A stretch of 64,000 nucleotides of DNA from Lophius americanus (taxonomy: Eukaryota > Chordata > Actinopteri > Lophiiformes > Lophiidae): the NCBI GenBank assembly GCA_037951165.1, contig JBBDHG010000015.1, positions 331,501 to 395,500 on the forward strand, read 5' to 3'. Shown here one piece after another: positions 1 to 12,585 of the stretch. A program made the position numbers and the translations under genes. Numbering within the stretch: the first letter of the stretch is position 1; each line of letters starts with the position of its first letter. The notes beneath the pieces are model-generated. The model was not told the DNA's origin, did not search any database, and saw only the letters and a list, made by a program, of their open reading frames with translations.

Positions 1-1221
1 TTTACCTCCTCCTCTTCCTCCATTCTAGCCCACCTAAGCCTTACTCCTGCTGGAAAGTGCGGTCCGGCTCAAGTGTCAAGGAAGGTGATCGGAAGGCCGA
101 TTCAGCAGGCAGTCGTCCTCCCAAAAGTGGATTTGTTTTTCATTTACGGTGCTGCGTTATATCAGGCATAATAGAAACAAAGGGGAAAAAATGATTCCCT
201 AATTTGACTTGGACTTACGGCACGTGTTCGCAGCAGCACAACTTCACTCAGGCTAAATCGCCACTGCATTATATAACACGAAGAATCCCACGCCTGAGAT
301 TAATGTAGACAATCCCAAAATCAAAGCAGTTAGCTACGTTTCATCGCTCTTAGCAATAATAGAAGTTCAAGATGACGAAGATTCACAAATGTGACTTTTT
401 ATATTTATTGTTTCAACCGAGGGAAGTTTAAGATCATGAATGATCTAAACACGATTCTATAAACCCAACTCAACATACAAAAGAGAAGAAAACAAAAAAC
501 CCTGCACTTGAATGTGACCAGTGATGTCATGGATGACATCACCAAAATCCATGAAAAGCAGGAAATTGGTGGCGGTTCCCTCCCAAACAGAAGCTCTAGC
601 TGGTGTGAACAAAGGAACAAACAGATGTGAGTATTCTGCAAACAAATGAACAAAGTGTTCCATAATCAGACCTTCAACACAATTAAGATAACTGAAAATA
701 ACATAAATGTGTTTTAATTTTGTGAAGTGAAACAAGGTTAGTTTGGCAATTGCAAACTAAATCAAAATGAACACAATTAAATGAGCGTGGTGTAATGTGA
801 TGGATTATGGGTAAGGGACAAGTTGTGAGACTTTTTTACACACCCGACAACGATCTTAATAAAATGCAGCGGCTGCATAAAAACGGTCAACGCTGGACGC
901 AATCTTGACTCGACTGGTCAAACCTACGCATGTACACATCCGTCTCTGTGTCCTCAACCTCATCTCTATTGTCCCTTACAAACTATATCCGCCTGCTCTC
1001 CTCTTATCTATTTATTTGCCGTGTCTCAGCGAAGGCGCCGAGCTGCTTTGCAAACAGCGTTGGTACACGAGATAAGAAAAGGAGGCGAAGCTTTCGTCGC
1101 ACAATCGACAAGCCCGGATTCGTTCAAACGGGTTCAACAACTCCTGCTCCTTCTACAGATGTGTCCATTGTTACAGTTCATGTTCCAGGCTAGTGTTACA
1201 GATGTTGAAACCATGAGGGAG

Positions 1222-1223
<2 letters not shown>

Positions 1224-1258
<35 letters not shown>
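1224..1258. repeat. (GT)n microsatellite
   Basis: 35 bp of pure GT, followed 70 bp later by a (CT)n run at 1332-1358. Confidence 0.95.
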
Positions 1259-1261
<3 letters not shown>

Positions 1262-1327
1262 CAGTGTTAAAGATCCACAGTGAACTTTAAAAAAGCAGAG
1301 CATAGTTCTCCAAGAGTTCAGCGCAAG

Positions 1328-1364
<37 letters not shown>

Positions 1365-1489
1365 ATCTCTCTTCCACTTGAGAGGATGACGATATTTTTC
1401 TAGCCCCCGTTTAATGGTGAGATGCCTGGCTGGTAGGATCTCGTGTCTGCCGGGGACCTCCAGGTGTTTCTCATCTGTGCTTTAAAACT

Positions 1490-2131
1490 ACTGGATGTCC
1501 AAAATCTAAAACTAGGCCTACACTGCTGTCCACGTCAGCAAGGGTATATCCGCGAAGAGCCCCCAATCCCCCGAGTGGTGCAAGCAATCCTTCTGAATGA
1601 ATGTCCAGTGTGTCAGAAAATGTGTTATAAATAAAGTTATCCCTTGTGAGTAAAGTACCAACTATCAGAGCAGGTTGTGATTCATACAAGATATTTCTCT
1701 CTGCGTCGATTCATGTGGACAGAATTTGGACCGACGGTAAGAAAAGTATGTCCTAAAAACTGTTATCCGAACTTTGATAGCATAATATGATTTATGTAAG
1801 ATAGATGTTCTCCAGTTGAATCATATGCACCAAATTTGGGTTAAATCGGACTCGTGGATGAAATGTTTTTGGTTTTGGTGAGAAAAGTCCCACTAGTGAG
1901 TGGCTGCAGTGCATGAATAGTGAGTAAAGTGTGAACTGTCGGAGTAGTCCGGGATGAATACGAGATAGATCTCTTTTAGTCAATTCATCCAAACTGAATT
2001 TGGACCAAATCGGACCAACGGTTGAGCAATTATGACCCGTAAAGAGTGATTTTGGTGATGACGCTCCCCCTAGTTAGTATATACAAGTCAATATAGTCAA
2101 TATATATGCACCAAATCTGGGCTAAATTGGA

Positions 2132-2188
<57 letters not shown>

Positions 2189-2260
2189 CGATGTTGGCAA
2201 GTGAAATCTCCTCAAGTCGACTAAATTGGACAAACGGTAACAGAATCAGGGCCCAAAACC
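1490..2260 (+). repeat. R1 dispersed repeat, copy 1
   Basis: This copy has the R1 head (agcaagggtatatccgcgaa, then gcccccaatccccc) and several internal units with the CACCAAATTTGG and TCGGACCAACGGTTGAG motifs. CTCCCCCTAGTTAG lies near 2063. An (AT)n run of about 51 bp has expanded inside a unit at 2134-2184. I do not recognise the family by name. Boundaries are approximate. Confidence 0.7.
2134..2184. repeat. (AT)n microsatellite inside R1 copy 1
   Basis: 51 bp of alternating AT directly after GGACC of an R1 internal unit. The expansion post-dates insertion of the repeat. Confidence 0.95.
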
Positions 2261-2914
2261 TTGTGGTGGATTAATTATTATTATTATTAATTATTTGTTA
2301 TTTGTTGTTTAATTTCCTCGGCTACAAGGTTACTTATTAAATATATTATTTTTTTGCAGCGTATCTGTTTTCCCCCTTGTTAAAGATTACATTGAGAGTG
2401 AGCCTCTTCTCGTGGAATCAAGTGTATTCAAACCACTTCCTCCAAGTGTGTATGTGCATTCAGCCAAACGTCTACGCGGCCCACGGGGGCATGCGTACGC
2501 CGTCACAGCGTTGTGTGTGACGACGGCCCCCGCCAGCTGTTGCAGCGCACTCATAAACACCTTGTTAGGATTTAGCAAGCTAAGTGTTAATTGGGGGTGG
2601 AAAGAGTGGATGTGCTGTTCTCTTCTATCCCATGTGACTTAACCGGTCTCGGCAGTGGAAAACAAAACGGCAAACTGCTCACGTTAACAAACATGGATAC
2701 ACTCACAAACACACATCGGCACAACTAGCCTGTCTTCTGACCCAAGACTCGTCCCCTGCTCCTACTTGGACTGGATTTTTCCTCCTTCAGTAGACTTTTC
2801 ATTCTTTAATTCTTTCCCGAAATTCCTTTTTATACCTCTTTAGTTATTCTGTATATCTATTCTCCTTCACTCCCCTTCCTCTTATTTTTATATTACCTCC
2901 CTTTTCATTCTTTT

Positions 2915-3290
2915 TCATTGTGTCGATTCATATGAGATGCATCATTTAGAGACAATTGGACTCATGGTTGGGAATTACTACCAGAAACTTTTCAACATGA
3001 AGCTCCTCCTAATGAGTAAAATAAGAAACGACTTTAGTGAAATAGTATATATATATATACAAGATATATCCCGAACGAAATCAGACCAACGGTTGAGAAC
3101 TTATGGCACGAAAACAGTGATTTTGGAGACAAGTCTTCCCCTAGTGGCAGAACTATGCAACTGACCATTCCCCAAAATCAATGCAGTTATTCCCACTAAG
3201 GTTGAGAGGATGTGATTTTAGTAATCATATCACCAAGAAGGATCTGCGGCGGACGCAGCCTTGAAGATTAAATAATATCTCCTTAACGGG
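2915..3290 (+). repeat. R1 dispersed repeat, copy 2 (lacks head)
   Basis: It starts inside an internal unit (GTGTCGATTCATATGAG), has CAGACCAACGGTTGAG and TTCCCCTAGTGGCAG, and ends with the R1 tail AAGGATCTGCGGCGGACGC near 3239-3257. Confidence 0.7.
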
Positions 3291-3397
3291 GATATAATGA
3301 TTTTGTCGGGAAGGGGTTACGTCTACAGAGAAAGAGTGAGGTAGCATGTCGGGGATGTTACGATTATTTCAAGGATTAGTCTGAGGCACATTCTTAC

Positions 3398-3619
3398 CGT
3401 GCCCATTGAGTGGCTGCCTGGCGGGGATTCTACCCTTGCGGGGTGTTGAGTGGCAGGAGGAGGAGGACATGGCTTGGCTGCTGCTTCCCCCAGTGTGAGA
3501 GTGGACTCCACTTCCGTTCCTCACCACCTCCTCCTCCTCCTCGTCTTCCTCCTCTTCAAGGTCCTCCTCTTCCTGGGAGCTTCCAAAGTAAGCCATGTTG
3601 TTGGGCAGGGCAGACGAAC
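3398..3619 (-). CDS. jarid2: jarid2 internal coding exon with acidic tract (last exon in window)
   Basis: The exon has 73 codons plus split bases. The acceptor is CTGCACTAAG/GT, completing Gly from the previous exon. The peptide then reads SSALPNNMAYFGSSQ, an acidic run (EEEDLEEEEDEEEEEVV), and a Ser-rich stretch with CHSTPRKGR ending LNGHG at the donor CACG/GTAAGA. Human JARID2 reads SPALPNSMVYFGSSQ, then an acidic run, then SSSCQSTPRKGK, then NGHVFNG at the same place, so the order of motifs is conserved. Phase is 1 in and 1 out. The acidic run is longer than in human and is encoded by GAG/GAA-rich DNA. The next exon was searched for in 1-3397 and not found, so it lies outside the window. 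Confidence 0.96.
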
Positions 3620-5084
3620 CTTAGTGCAGAAGGTGGAACATGGGGATATATATCATAAGTTAAACTCTTATAATTAACTCTGAAAAGAAGTTCCAACAAT
3701 CAGTACAGGGTCGCTATTTGCCAAGCAACGGGCCACCGTCGCCTTTTAAACCCAATGAATAATAGCAGCTTATCAAGTATTTATAAAGTCTTACAATTTA
3801 CTTTAATACTAGGTTATAAGCTAGTAATAAACCGTTCATTGTAAAGTGATACCAAAAAAAGTTTTACGTTGAAAGATATTTTAACGTAAAAATACAACTT
3901 GCGTGTGAATAATGCAAGGAAGGCACAACGGAGGAATGATTTACAAGATATGAAAGAAAAACAGACTTTCACAATGCTTATTCTTTAACAGAATCAGTCA
4001 AACCTGTAGATTCTTTCTACAGACCTACTAAGCCTCATTTTCTGTGTGTCTATGCTTTTTGTAAATTCCACAGGAAGAGCGGTGGTGGCAGTGACGGTGT
4101 GAGCCTAAAGACTCACAAATGAGCTAATCCCGAATCTGCCGCTTTCATTCTCCTACGCAGCATCGCTCTCAATCTCTCCACAAACACGAGCAGAAAACTC
4201 TGTTTCCTCCTCCTGCCATTCTCCATCACTGTCATCATGAGAAGTGTAGCTCAGTGAGAGCTGGGAGGAGGTAAATGGGGTTTGGCAGTGGATAGCCTAT
4301 AATGTTACCTCAGTTAGCGGAGTGTGTACACACACTCGCTCTCATAAAATGGCCATAAAGCCCAAAGCTATGTTATTAAATCTCATAATGTTGCACTCGT
4401 AAATCAGCGTGCTGTAGCTAGCGTACGGATTCGGGAATAAAATATTGGAGGCAGACGTGGGGAGTGTTGCAGTTGTTACTAGTTTGGATCGAAAAAAGAC
4501 CAAATCATTTAGCTCTAATGAGCAAAAAACGGTGCCACGGTTTAAACAGCAGACCAGGAGAACACTTCATTACTTTTAAATGTCTTTGTTCTAAAACACA
4601 GATCCTGACAGGGCGACCTAACGGAGCCTTCAGCTTCTCCCCACAGGTAAACTTTTACCGAAGACCTGCAACACATGGATGGCTGCATCTAGAACCTCTA
4701 GAGGATTTGTCAAACCCGACACAATCTGTAGGCCCACGTCCGTGTGAGTCCCTCCTCTAAGTTAGAAGACAAGAAACCACAGCTCTTTTTTTTCATATTG
4801 TCCTTCAAGAGGGCACAGTGCTTAAAAGACATAAATGAAAAGTAATGGATGATTATATGTCAATTAAAATGAAGTTAATCCTCTGGAAAAATAGGCTGAA
4901 TGTTACTAGCCAGTGTTAAGCTATAGAGATTACCTCAAGTGACGCTATGTTTTAAAAATCAGCAAAGCCAATTATCCTACTGGCACTCCGTTTTGGAGGG
5001 GGGGGTGAATACTTATCTAAGTCTGTACATGATGACTCTAGGCGGTAAGGAGATATTAGATTTAAGGGAACATGGTCAGTAACA

Positions 5085-5650
5085 AGGCCTAAGCTGTCGT
5101 CCCTGCTAGCAAGGGCATATCCCCGAAAAGCCCCCAATCCCTTGCGTTGCACATGCAATCCCCCTGACTGATCTCCTCAAACTAAATGTGACTCATCAAT
5201 AATCATCCCATAGTGACTCAATAATGAAGATAAATACGGTTTTTCGGAACTCAGTAATAAAACCAAACATATTTCGTCGTGTCATTTCATATGAGCTCAA
5301 TTTAGACAGAATTAGACTGATGGTTGGGAAGTATCTGCTTTTTTTTATGTTTTATGTGTTTTTTGTGTAATATACATAGGGCTTATTCAAATAGATCTCC
5401 TTGTGTGGATTCATACGAACCGATTAAGATATAAACTTACATACGCTTGAGAAATTATGTCAGAAAAATAGTGGATTCCTCCTAGTGAGTAAAATATTAA
5501 CTATTAGAGTGAAATATGATACATTCATGATGGAGCTTAATCAGTATCGGACCTACGGTTGAGTAATTATGGCTCCAACACTTTTGGATATGAAGCTCCC
5601 CCTAGTGGAGGAAGTTTCCATCTGACTCTTTCCAAATTCAATCCATGTCA
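5085..5650 (+). repeat. R1 dispersed repeat, copy 3
   Basis: The head GGCCTAAGCTGTCGTCC at about 5086 is followed by CCCCGAAAAGCCCCCAATCC. Two or three internal units follow, the last with AAGCTCCCCCTAGTGGAG near 5593-5610. The R1 tail is missing. Just upstream, GGGGGTGAATACTT near 5000 is only faintly like a Tc1-type end. Confidence 0.75.
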
Positions 5651-8444
5651 TGCTCACGGTGCAGGTCTATCCCAGAATTCATTCTGAAAATCATCCATCA
5701 AACAGACGATTCCATAATCTCTCCGGGACATAAATATGGTATTCACATTATCCGTAGAATCCAAGAATCCCTCAGAACCAATGCCCGGTGCGTATCTATG
5801 CTGTGATCCAACGCCGTAAAGCATTTGAAGTAGGACACAGACAATAATAAGTTCTGAACCAGAGTAGCTGTGTCCCTTTGAAGCAAAGAGCAGTCCTCTG
5901 TCATTTAACCATCGACTCATGCACTTAGAAACACACACCACGTCTTCGCTGTCTTTGCGACACAGCCGTGGCTCCTCTCTCAGACCAAACACAAACACCC
6001 AGACAGCACACATACCGAGGGGCTACTAATTACGGGCTTCATTAGCTAAATGGCTGCGATTTACTGGCCTGAACAGAGGTCAAAGGGTCAATGGCTAACA
6101 GATTACAGGGGCGTCCAGCGCCAGAGGAGCAGGGAGGAGGGAGTCTTTGTTTGGGGAGCAAGGAAGCATAGGAATCCCTATGTGGAAGAAACGTTATTCT
6201 TTACTTATCCTCCATCATTTGACCACCCAGTTTCACAACCCTACCAGTTACAGGTAAGGTTTTATGTGTTCAGTGTCCTTTACAGATCATCTTTGGGAAA
6301 ACGTCCCCTCTGGAAACATGGGACGTCTAGGATTGGGGAAAACGGGAGACAGAGAACGTTTGTCCGTGTCGTTCTCCTTACAGAGCAAAACCCAGAGATC
6401 AGACAGAACCAGAAGCGCAACCGTGGACCATAACATAGTCAAGATCCCCAAAAATACTTTGTGGGAAAAGCGCAACTCAGTCTGTCCTCGAGACCTCCAA
6501 CCGGGTTTGAGTCCAATCCTCCAATTACACAAGCTTTTCGTCCCTCTCATTCTGAACGCAGACAAATCATAATTAAGTCTGAAAGAGTCTATTAGGATTG
6601 TCATTTTTAACGGGGCTCTGGGACGGGGCGTGAGGGCATAATTACAAACCCTCTTTTCTCTGGCTCCCCTCCCCTTTGTCCCTTTAACTGGAACTGAAAC
6701 AACGAGGACTCTTTGAATAATCAATCATCCGGGTTTTCAGCTGCCATGCTGAGATCTGGACTTGCTGAATTAGGTTTAAGTGTTGCCTGTGTGCACAGGG
6801 AAGAGTGAGCCCCCTTTTGAAGGGGAGGTCAGAGGTAAGATCAGAAAGAAGACAGGTCCAGGCTCTCAGGCATACGGAGGAAAAGTAAGTTTTGAAAAGT
6901 GCTTCCTCAGTTATTATGGTAGAAACTGAAAAAGAGAGAGAAAGCGGGAAAAATTAGAGATTATGTCTCCAATTGACACTCTAGGATGTCGGCAAAACCA
7001 TTAATCCCGTAAACAATGGCTCCAGAAAATGCAGAGCAAGTTAACGTTACCCTACCAACGTTTGCCCAATGAGGGAGAAGTCCCTAGGTGGGTTTACATA
7101 TACGTCCCGATTCAGAATAGATTTTGAAAAGACACCCAGTGAGAAAGAAAATGCTGCATGTGAACACCCCCCTCCCAAAGAGAAGGTTCTGTCCGGATGA
7201 GCTTTCATTACTTAGAAAGTCCTTTGGACAGATGTTCGGAACAACAACTGTAACGAATGCAATGTTAATTTATAATTAATAAGCATAAATCCCACAACTA
7301 CGATGTGGATCAGAACCACCGACTCTTCATTAAAAGCATCACAATAACCGTAAAAACTGCCCTGAAACAACGAAACGAATGAAATCCTTCTGAAAGAATA
7401 TTCCTGCCCATGTAAATACAACTAGTGAAAACTCAAACAGTTTCCCAGCCTTAATAAAAACAACGATCCTTCAGAGAAAAGAGAGAGAAAAAAAACTCCC
7501 ACATCCCAGACGGAAAGTCCGTTGATGCAGCAGCAATGTGCTTGTGACGGATTAGCACCTCTTAGACTTTCACAGATGTGAAAATCTGATTTTCAGACAA
7601 CAAAAATGCCATCACACAAAATGAAACTCGACAATCCAGCAACAAAGAAACGTTCCAAAGTACACAAAAAGGAAAAAGTGCAGGGAGAAGTCCACATTTG
7701 TCTCGTGTGTAAGCAACAATCTGAGGTCACTGGACCACTGGGTCAGGGATGGTGGATTATATAAGCAAAGACTCACCTCCCGGAACCTCAGGGAGAGGCA
7801 ACGCCATGGGGCTGGCAGGCGAGGGAGAAGGCCCAGAGGGCAACAAGGTAAACATTCGAGAAAGCCCAGAGGGCAACAAGGTAAACACTGCGGTGGGGCA
7901 CATAAACAGTAGCATACTGACACACAATCACATGCACACACCCCTGCAAATTAGTATCATGCAGCAGGAGACATCTTTTTAAGGGTGTGTGCGCAAACAG
8001 TTACTCATTTACTCTTTAATTTCTTCTTATCTCATCTTTGTCATGCCGTAAGTGTGTGAGTGAGTCACAATGCGAGAAAACGTCAATAATTAACTTTGCA
8101 AACGCAGAAACCAACAATCATTCCTGAAATTCTATGCCATTTGCTGCAATACAGGCTATCTCAGTTTCAAATGAAAGACGCGAATGACAAGGAAAACCCG
8201 GAGCGGACCGCCACTCAGCTCTCATGTCATAGTTTGCTCCTCTCAGTGCTGCCCCCTCCCTGCCAACAGCAGCACTACACCCACCGGGGGTCACTGGAGG
8301 CAAACACAGTCAGAGGGAGACTGTCTGGCTTCCACCCAAATGGATTTCTCCATGGATATAAACAGTCCGACAACAGGCCAGTACCACACATAAACACCGT
8401 TCTGCAAACGCAGGCAAGACCTGAGACTTCAACTTGTGTGTGTG

Positions 8445-8476
<32 letters not shown>

Positions 8477-8966
8477 CAGGAGGTGAGTGGTGAGATAATG
8501 AAGAATATAGGTCCTAGACAGTGTGGGTGGTGAGCAAACACGATGTACACCTTCCTAGACAGAGATATATTTTTCTCACTTCTCTGCCCGGTTACTCCCA
8601 CTTTGTATCAGGAAACCCCCGCCAAGAGGAATTAAAAATAACTTTTCCTCAGATACGGCGACAGCACCACCACCAGTGGAAGTAAAACTCACAAAAGACT
8701 TAAATTATATCAATTACAACCTCCAACTGGATGGGGATCATTCATGACCAACAGCCACTGCGATGGAAAATGGAGTTGTGATTTCACAATGTGGGGTGGC
8801 ACAAGATTCCGGCTTTCACAATATTTCTGTCTTTTTGTTATTGCTGACATTGTGGCTTCAAACGTCTCGTGTTTTATCAGCTTTTATGTAGCTGTCAGAA
8901 TAAGAGATGGAGAGAAGCCTATGGGCTGGATGTGTAATGTTTACCAGATAAGAAAAGCAAACACTG

Positions 8967-9100
<134 letters not shown>

Positions 9101-10035
9101 TGGGGGTAGTCCTTGCACCATGTGAATGTTTCACCTGGGATCAATCTAAAATCTCTTTTGATGGGCTTTTAGGCTAGAAGGGTGTCTTTAAGTCCCCCTA
9201 GAAGGTCAAATGAGAAAAGGACACAGATGCCCCCTAACACAGAAAAAACTCAGTTAGGTTACTGCTTAAGTAACATAAACAGAATACAAAACAAGTAGGA
9301 GGTGAAAATCTGTTACCGAATGGTAAGAAATCCAGACGGACCTTTTCTCTCAGACATGCCTACGAAAAAAGTGAACTATGGAAATCTCCGTCTCGTATGT
9401 ATTTGTAACATCTATTTATGTTGTTTCTCCTAAGAATAGTTGACGTGCAGACATTCATAGAAACATCTCAGCTTTCATGTGAGTAACAGTCATGAATCAG
9501 AAGGACTTCAATCAATGAAATATTGACAGAAACCCAACATACTTCTCCTTTATATTTATACATTTGTACGTTTACATAAGTAGGTAGTTTCCTATCTGTA
9601 CTTCCTCTCTTGTATGATATCAAGCAATGTCATCCTACACTCTGCCTGTAGCAGGTTATAAAAAAGAAAACAGTTGTGCAGAAATAATGAACACACGGCA
9701 AAGCAAGTGTGAAGTTTTCATGGATCCCATCCATCGGTTCTCGATGAGATGTGGACGAACCATATCCTGTCAAAGCGGATCCAAATGGACAAAGCCAGCT
9801 CTCTATGCAGTGTGACTGAAATCTAAAAGAGTTGGGGGAAAAGAACGGGTTGGAGATTTCCCTAATGTTGCCGGAGATCCTGCCAAGAGGCATTATGGCG
9901 AGCAGGCTGACGTGATGCAGCCGGGCGCGTCACGGTCAGGTCAACAGAGAGACAACTCACAACCTTAAAGGGGGATCGGGGTTTCCAGACGATATCAAAG
10001 ACTCGCGTCCTTTTGACAAGATTAACCAGGCTAAC

Positions 10036-10160
10036 ATGTTTGTCGTCGGCGTCGGCTGCGTCTCATCACATGCGGCCGGGATGCTGCACATGTGCGGGCG
10101 CGCACACGCAAACGGCGGCGGGGAGATAAGCGCAGCAGCGGATATCAGAGGCGAGCGTGT
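10036..10160. promoter_or_regulatory. CpG-dense patch in intron (possible regulatory element)
   Basis: About 125 bp with dense CG dinucleotides (GTCGTCGGCGTCGG, GCGGGCGCGCACACGC, GGCGGCGGGG, GGCGAGCGTG) in a CpG-poor intron. It is shorter than a classical CpG island. A regulatory role is inference only. Confidence 0.3.
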
Positions 10161-11277
10161 TTTTTTTTTTGCACTCTTGCTCATACACACACCTCAAGGG
10201 GCTCCACTGACATTCTCCCGTGCCCTCCTCCTGGTGAGGGTCCCTGGGTATGGGTCATATGAGAGGCCAAGGGGAAAACAGAGCAGAGGAAACCCCCGCG
10301 CAGGAAAATGTCACCCTCGCAGCATGGAGAGGAGAAAAAACACACACACACAGAGCAACACCTGGTCTATAAATACAATATTAAACCAGGGAGCAGCAGA
10401 GTGGAATAAACCCAGTGGAAAAGCGTTCAGTCGTTAGCTTAGCAGCCTAGCACTAAAATTAGACCCGGTAGTGCAGTTGAGCACAGCAGGCCTTTAAACG
10501 CAGTCCGACTAAGAATCCGCTTGCAAAGCAGCTTCCCTAACCTTAATTACAAAGAGAGGAAAACAACCAACCCAGACCACAGCAGCCACCTCCACCTCAT
10601 TAGTCTCACGCTCCACGTGTGAGGGAGGGGTTAGCTTAGCACTCGGAGCCCGGAATAATCTCAGCTTCAAAGTATATGTGGCGTTTTATCATTAGCTTAT
10701 GCAGCATTAGGGCCTACATAATCAAATCAAAGCCCCTCTCACCCAACGCCTCGGTAGAACTTTGTAACATCCAATTATACGTTCCTTTAGAGCGCTGAAA
10801 GGTTGGAGCGATATTCCATAATTGGTGTTTTCTCTTCGGAATAGCAATGTATAGCAGACACGTGCCATCGTGCCGGAACTTTAAAACGTGCCTACTTTGT
10901 ACGAAGGGCAGAGGTTAATGGCGACAGCGGTGAATTCATCTGAAGTGAGGGATTTTTTGTCTTACAATCATTTCATTTTGGTTGTGAAGACATGAAAGTC
11001 GAGTGGGCTTTTTTTTTTTTACCAAAAAGGGTAAAATTTAAAATGTCACGCCCAAGGCTGTTTGAAAAAATGCCCCGAAACGTTTATATTCAGGCACCGA
11101 ATGCGCCGCTCCTCTTCCATTCATAGCTCATATAAAAAGACGGTTTGCTCAAAACAGACATGATGTCGTGTTAATAATCATACCAAACTATGATATAATA
11201 AAACAAGAATACATTGTTATTACTGGGTCACTGTATGTGTACATCTGCAAAGAATACATGTAGTACCTTACCATTAC

Positions 11278-11945
11278 TGTAACTACGCCTAAGCTGTCGA
11301 CCCTGACAGCAAAGGTTTATTTCCCCGAGAAGCTCCCTGTCGCCTGCTTTTCTACCAGCAATCTCCCTGATTGAACTCCTCAGATTAAACGTGACTCATT
11401 AATAATGTCAAACAGTCCACATTGACTACTTATATATCCAGTAAGACATTATTGAGACGCCACAGTCACTCAATAATGAAGATAAATACAGTGAACTATT
11501 CTTTTATGAGCTCAACCTCACAAACTTGTGAGACTTGTGTGTTCTGACAAATACAAGTTAAATCTCTTCGAGGTGGATCATATGGGAGTGTTTTTAAAAA
11601 AAAGCTCCCCCTAGAGAGTAAATTTCAAACTATTGGTTTAAATATTACATACAAGTTTCACATTAGATCTTCTCAAGTTGATCTATCGGCACCAAATTTG
11701 GACTAAATCGGACCAACGGTTAAGAAATTATAGCCCTAAAACTTTGATTTTGGATACCAATCTCCCCTTAGTGGTAGAAATGTGCAACCGACCCTTCCCA
11801 AAATCAATACAATTCTTCCTCGTACTAAGGCCTTTGGAGTTATAAAATCTGAAAATGATCTATGAAATAGTTTTTGAGTAATCGCGTAACTCAAAGGATC
11901 CGCGGCGGCGATGACAACTCCGTAAAATCCAAAACTTTTCGAGAC
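11278..11945 (+). repeat. R1 dispersed repeat, copy 4 (near full length)
   Basis: This is the best full-length copy. The head is GTAACTACGCCTAAGCTGTC. Internal units include CACCAAATTTGGACTAAATC and GGACCAACGGTTAAG, with CTCCCCTTAGTGGTAG in the last unit. The tail is GTTTTTGAGTAATCGCG then AAGGATCCGCGGCGGCGATG. It is about 670 bp long and defines the order head, then units, then tail. Confidence 0.8.
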
Positions 11946-12353
11946 TATAATAATTGAAAAGTGTTTTAGGATGCAGACTATACTATACTCTCATGAAGTC
12001 TAAATTTCTTCGAGTGCAAGTTTTCCTGCTCCTCATAGATCAGTTTTGCCGTCATTCTGTAGTCGTGAATTACCTCAATACATCAATTTTAAATCTTAAA
12101 ACTTCCCTCATTGTACAAAATATCCTGTAGGATGATATTTGTAAATAACAGATTTGGGATTAAATAACAGTGCAGAGTTGGGAAGATAATATAAGGGTTT
12201 AAAAGGTAAGCAGAGCCTTTACGCGGTGTCCTCGCAGGGGGATAGCCTTATGTTTGCTGGCCAGCAGAGCGCAGATTATAAGTAACATGAATCCTTCATT
12301 AACTCAACGGGAGAGGAGAGGAAGGTTTGTGGAGACACTACAAGAGACACGGG

Positions 12354-12383
12354 GGAAGCTGCCGGTTAACACCGGCAGCTTCC
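12354..12383. repeat. perfect inverted repeat, 12-bp GC-rich arms
   Basis: GGAAGCTGCCGG, then the loop TTAACA, then CCGGCAGCTTCC. The stem is stable and has no T-run after it on either strand. Confidence 0.9.
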
Positions 12384-12470
12384 ACGGGTGTGGGATCGCA
12401 TCTCACTTCTTGCTTTTACTCCAAATAGTTTTGTCCTTAAGGCATTCTTTTGCCAGTGGCATAGGATATT

Positions 12471-12585
12471 GCACACACACACATACGTGCACACTTACAC
12501 ACACACACACATACGTGCACACTTACACACACACACATACGTGCACACTTACACACACACACATACGTGCACACTTACACACCCA
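12471..12585. repeat. compound CA minisatellite, 26-28 bp unit
   Basis: Four copies of ACATACGTGCACACTTAC are separated by (CA)n and spaced 26-28 bp apart. Each unit holds the palindromes TACGTG/CACGTA and GTGCAC. Confidence 0.9.

Larger units (their letters stand above)
1..3397 (-). other. jarid2: jarid2 intron, partial (downstream of the last exon seen)
   Basis: This is non-coding by exclusion. It begins at the donor GTAAGAATG next to the exon at 3398 and runs out of the window. Contents: (GT)n at 1224-1258, (CT)n at 1332-1358, (AT)n at 2134-2184, two R1 repeat copies (about 1490-2260 and 2915-3290) and a CpG-dense patch near 2463-2545. I looked on the minus strand for the next jarid2 exon and saw no convincing match. 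Confidence 0.85.

Noticed and set aside
1..130. Possible next jarid2 exon on the minus strand (EEEEE before GTAAA)
   Set aside because: The frames are short and broken by stops, and none resembles the family sequence expected after NGHG.
4985..5030. Tc1/mariner transposon end (GGGGGTGAATACTT)
   Set aside because: The match stops after about 14 bases, and no partner inverted repeat or transposase remnant was seen nearby.
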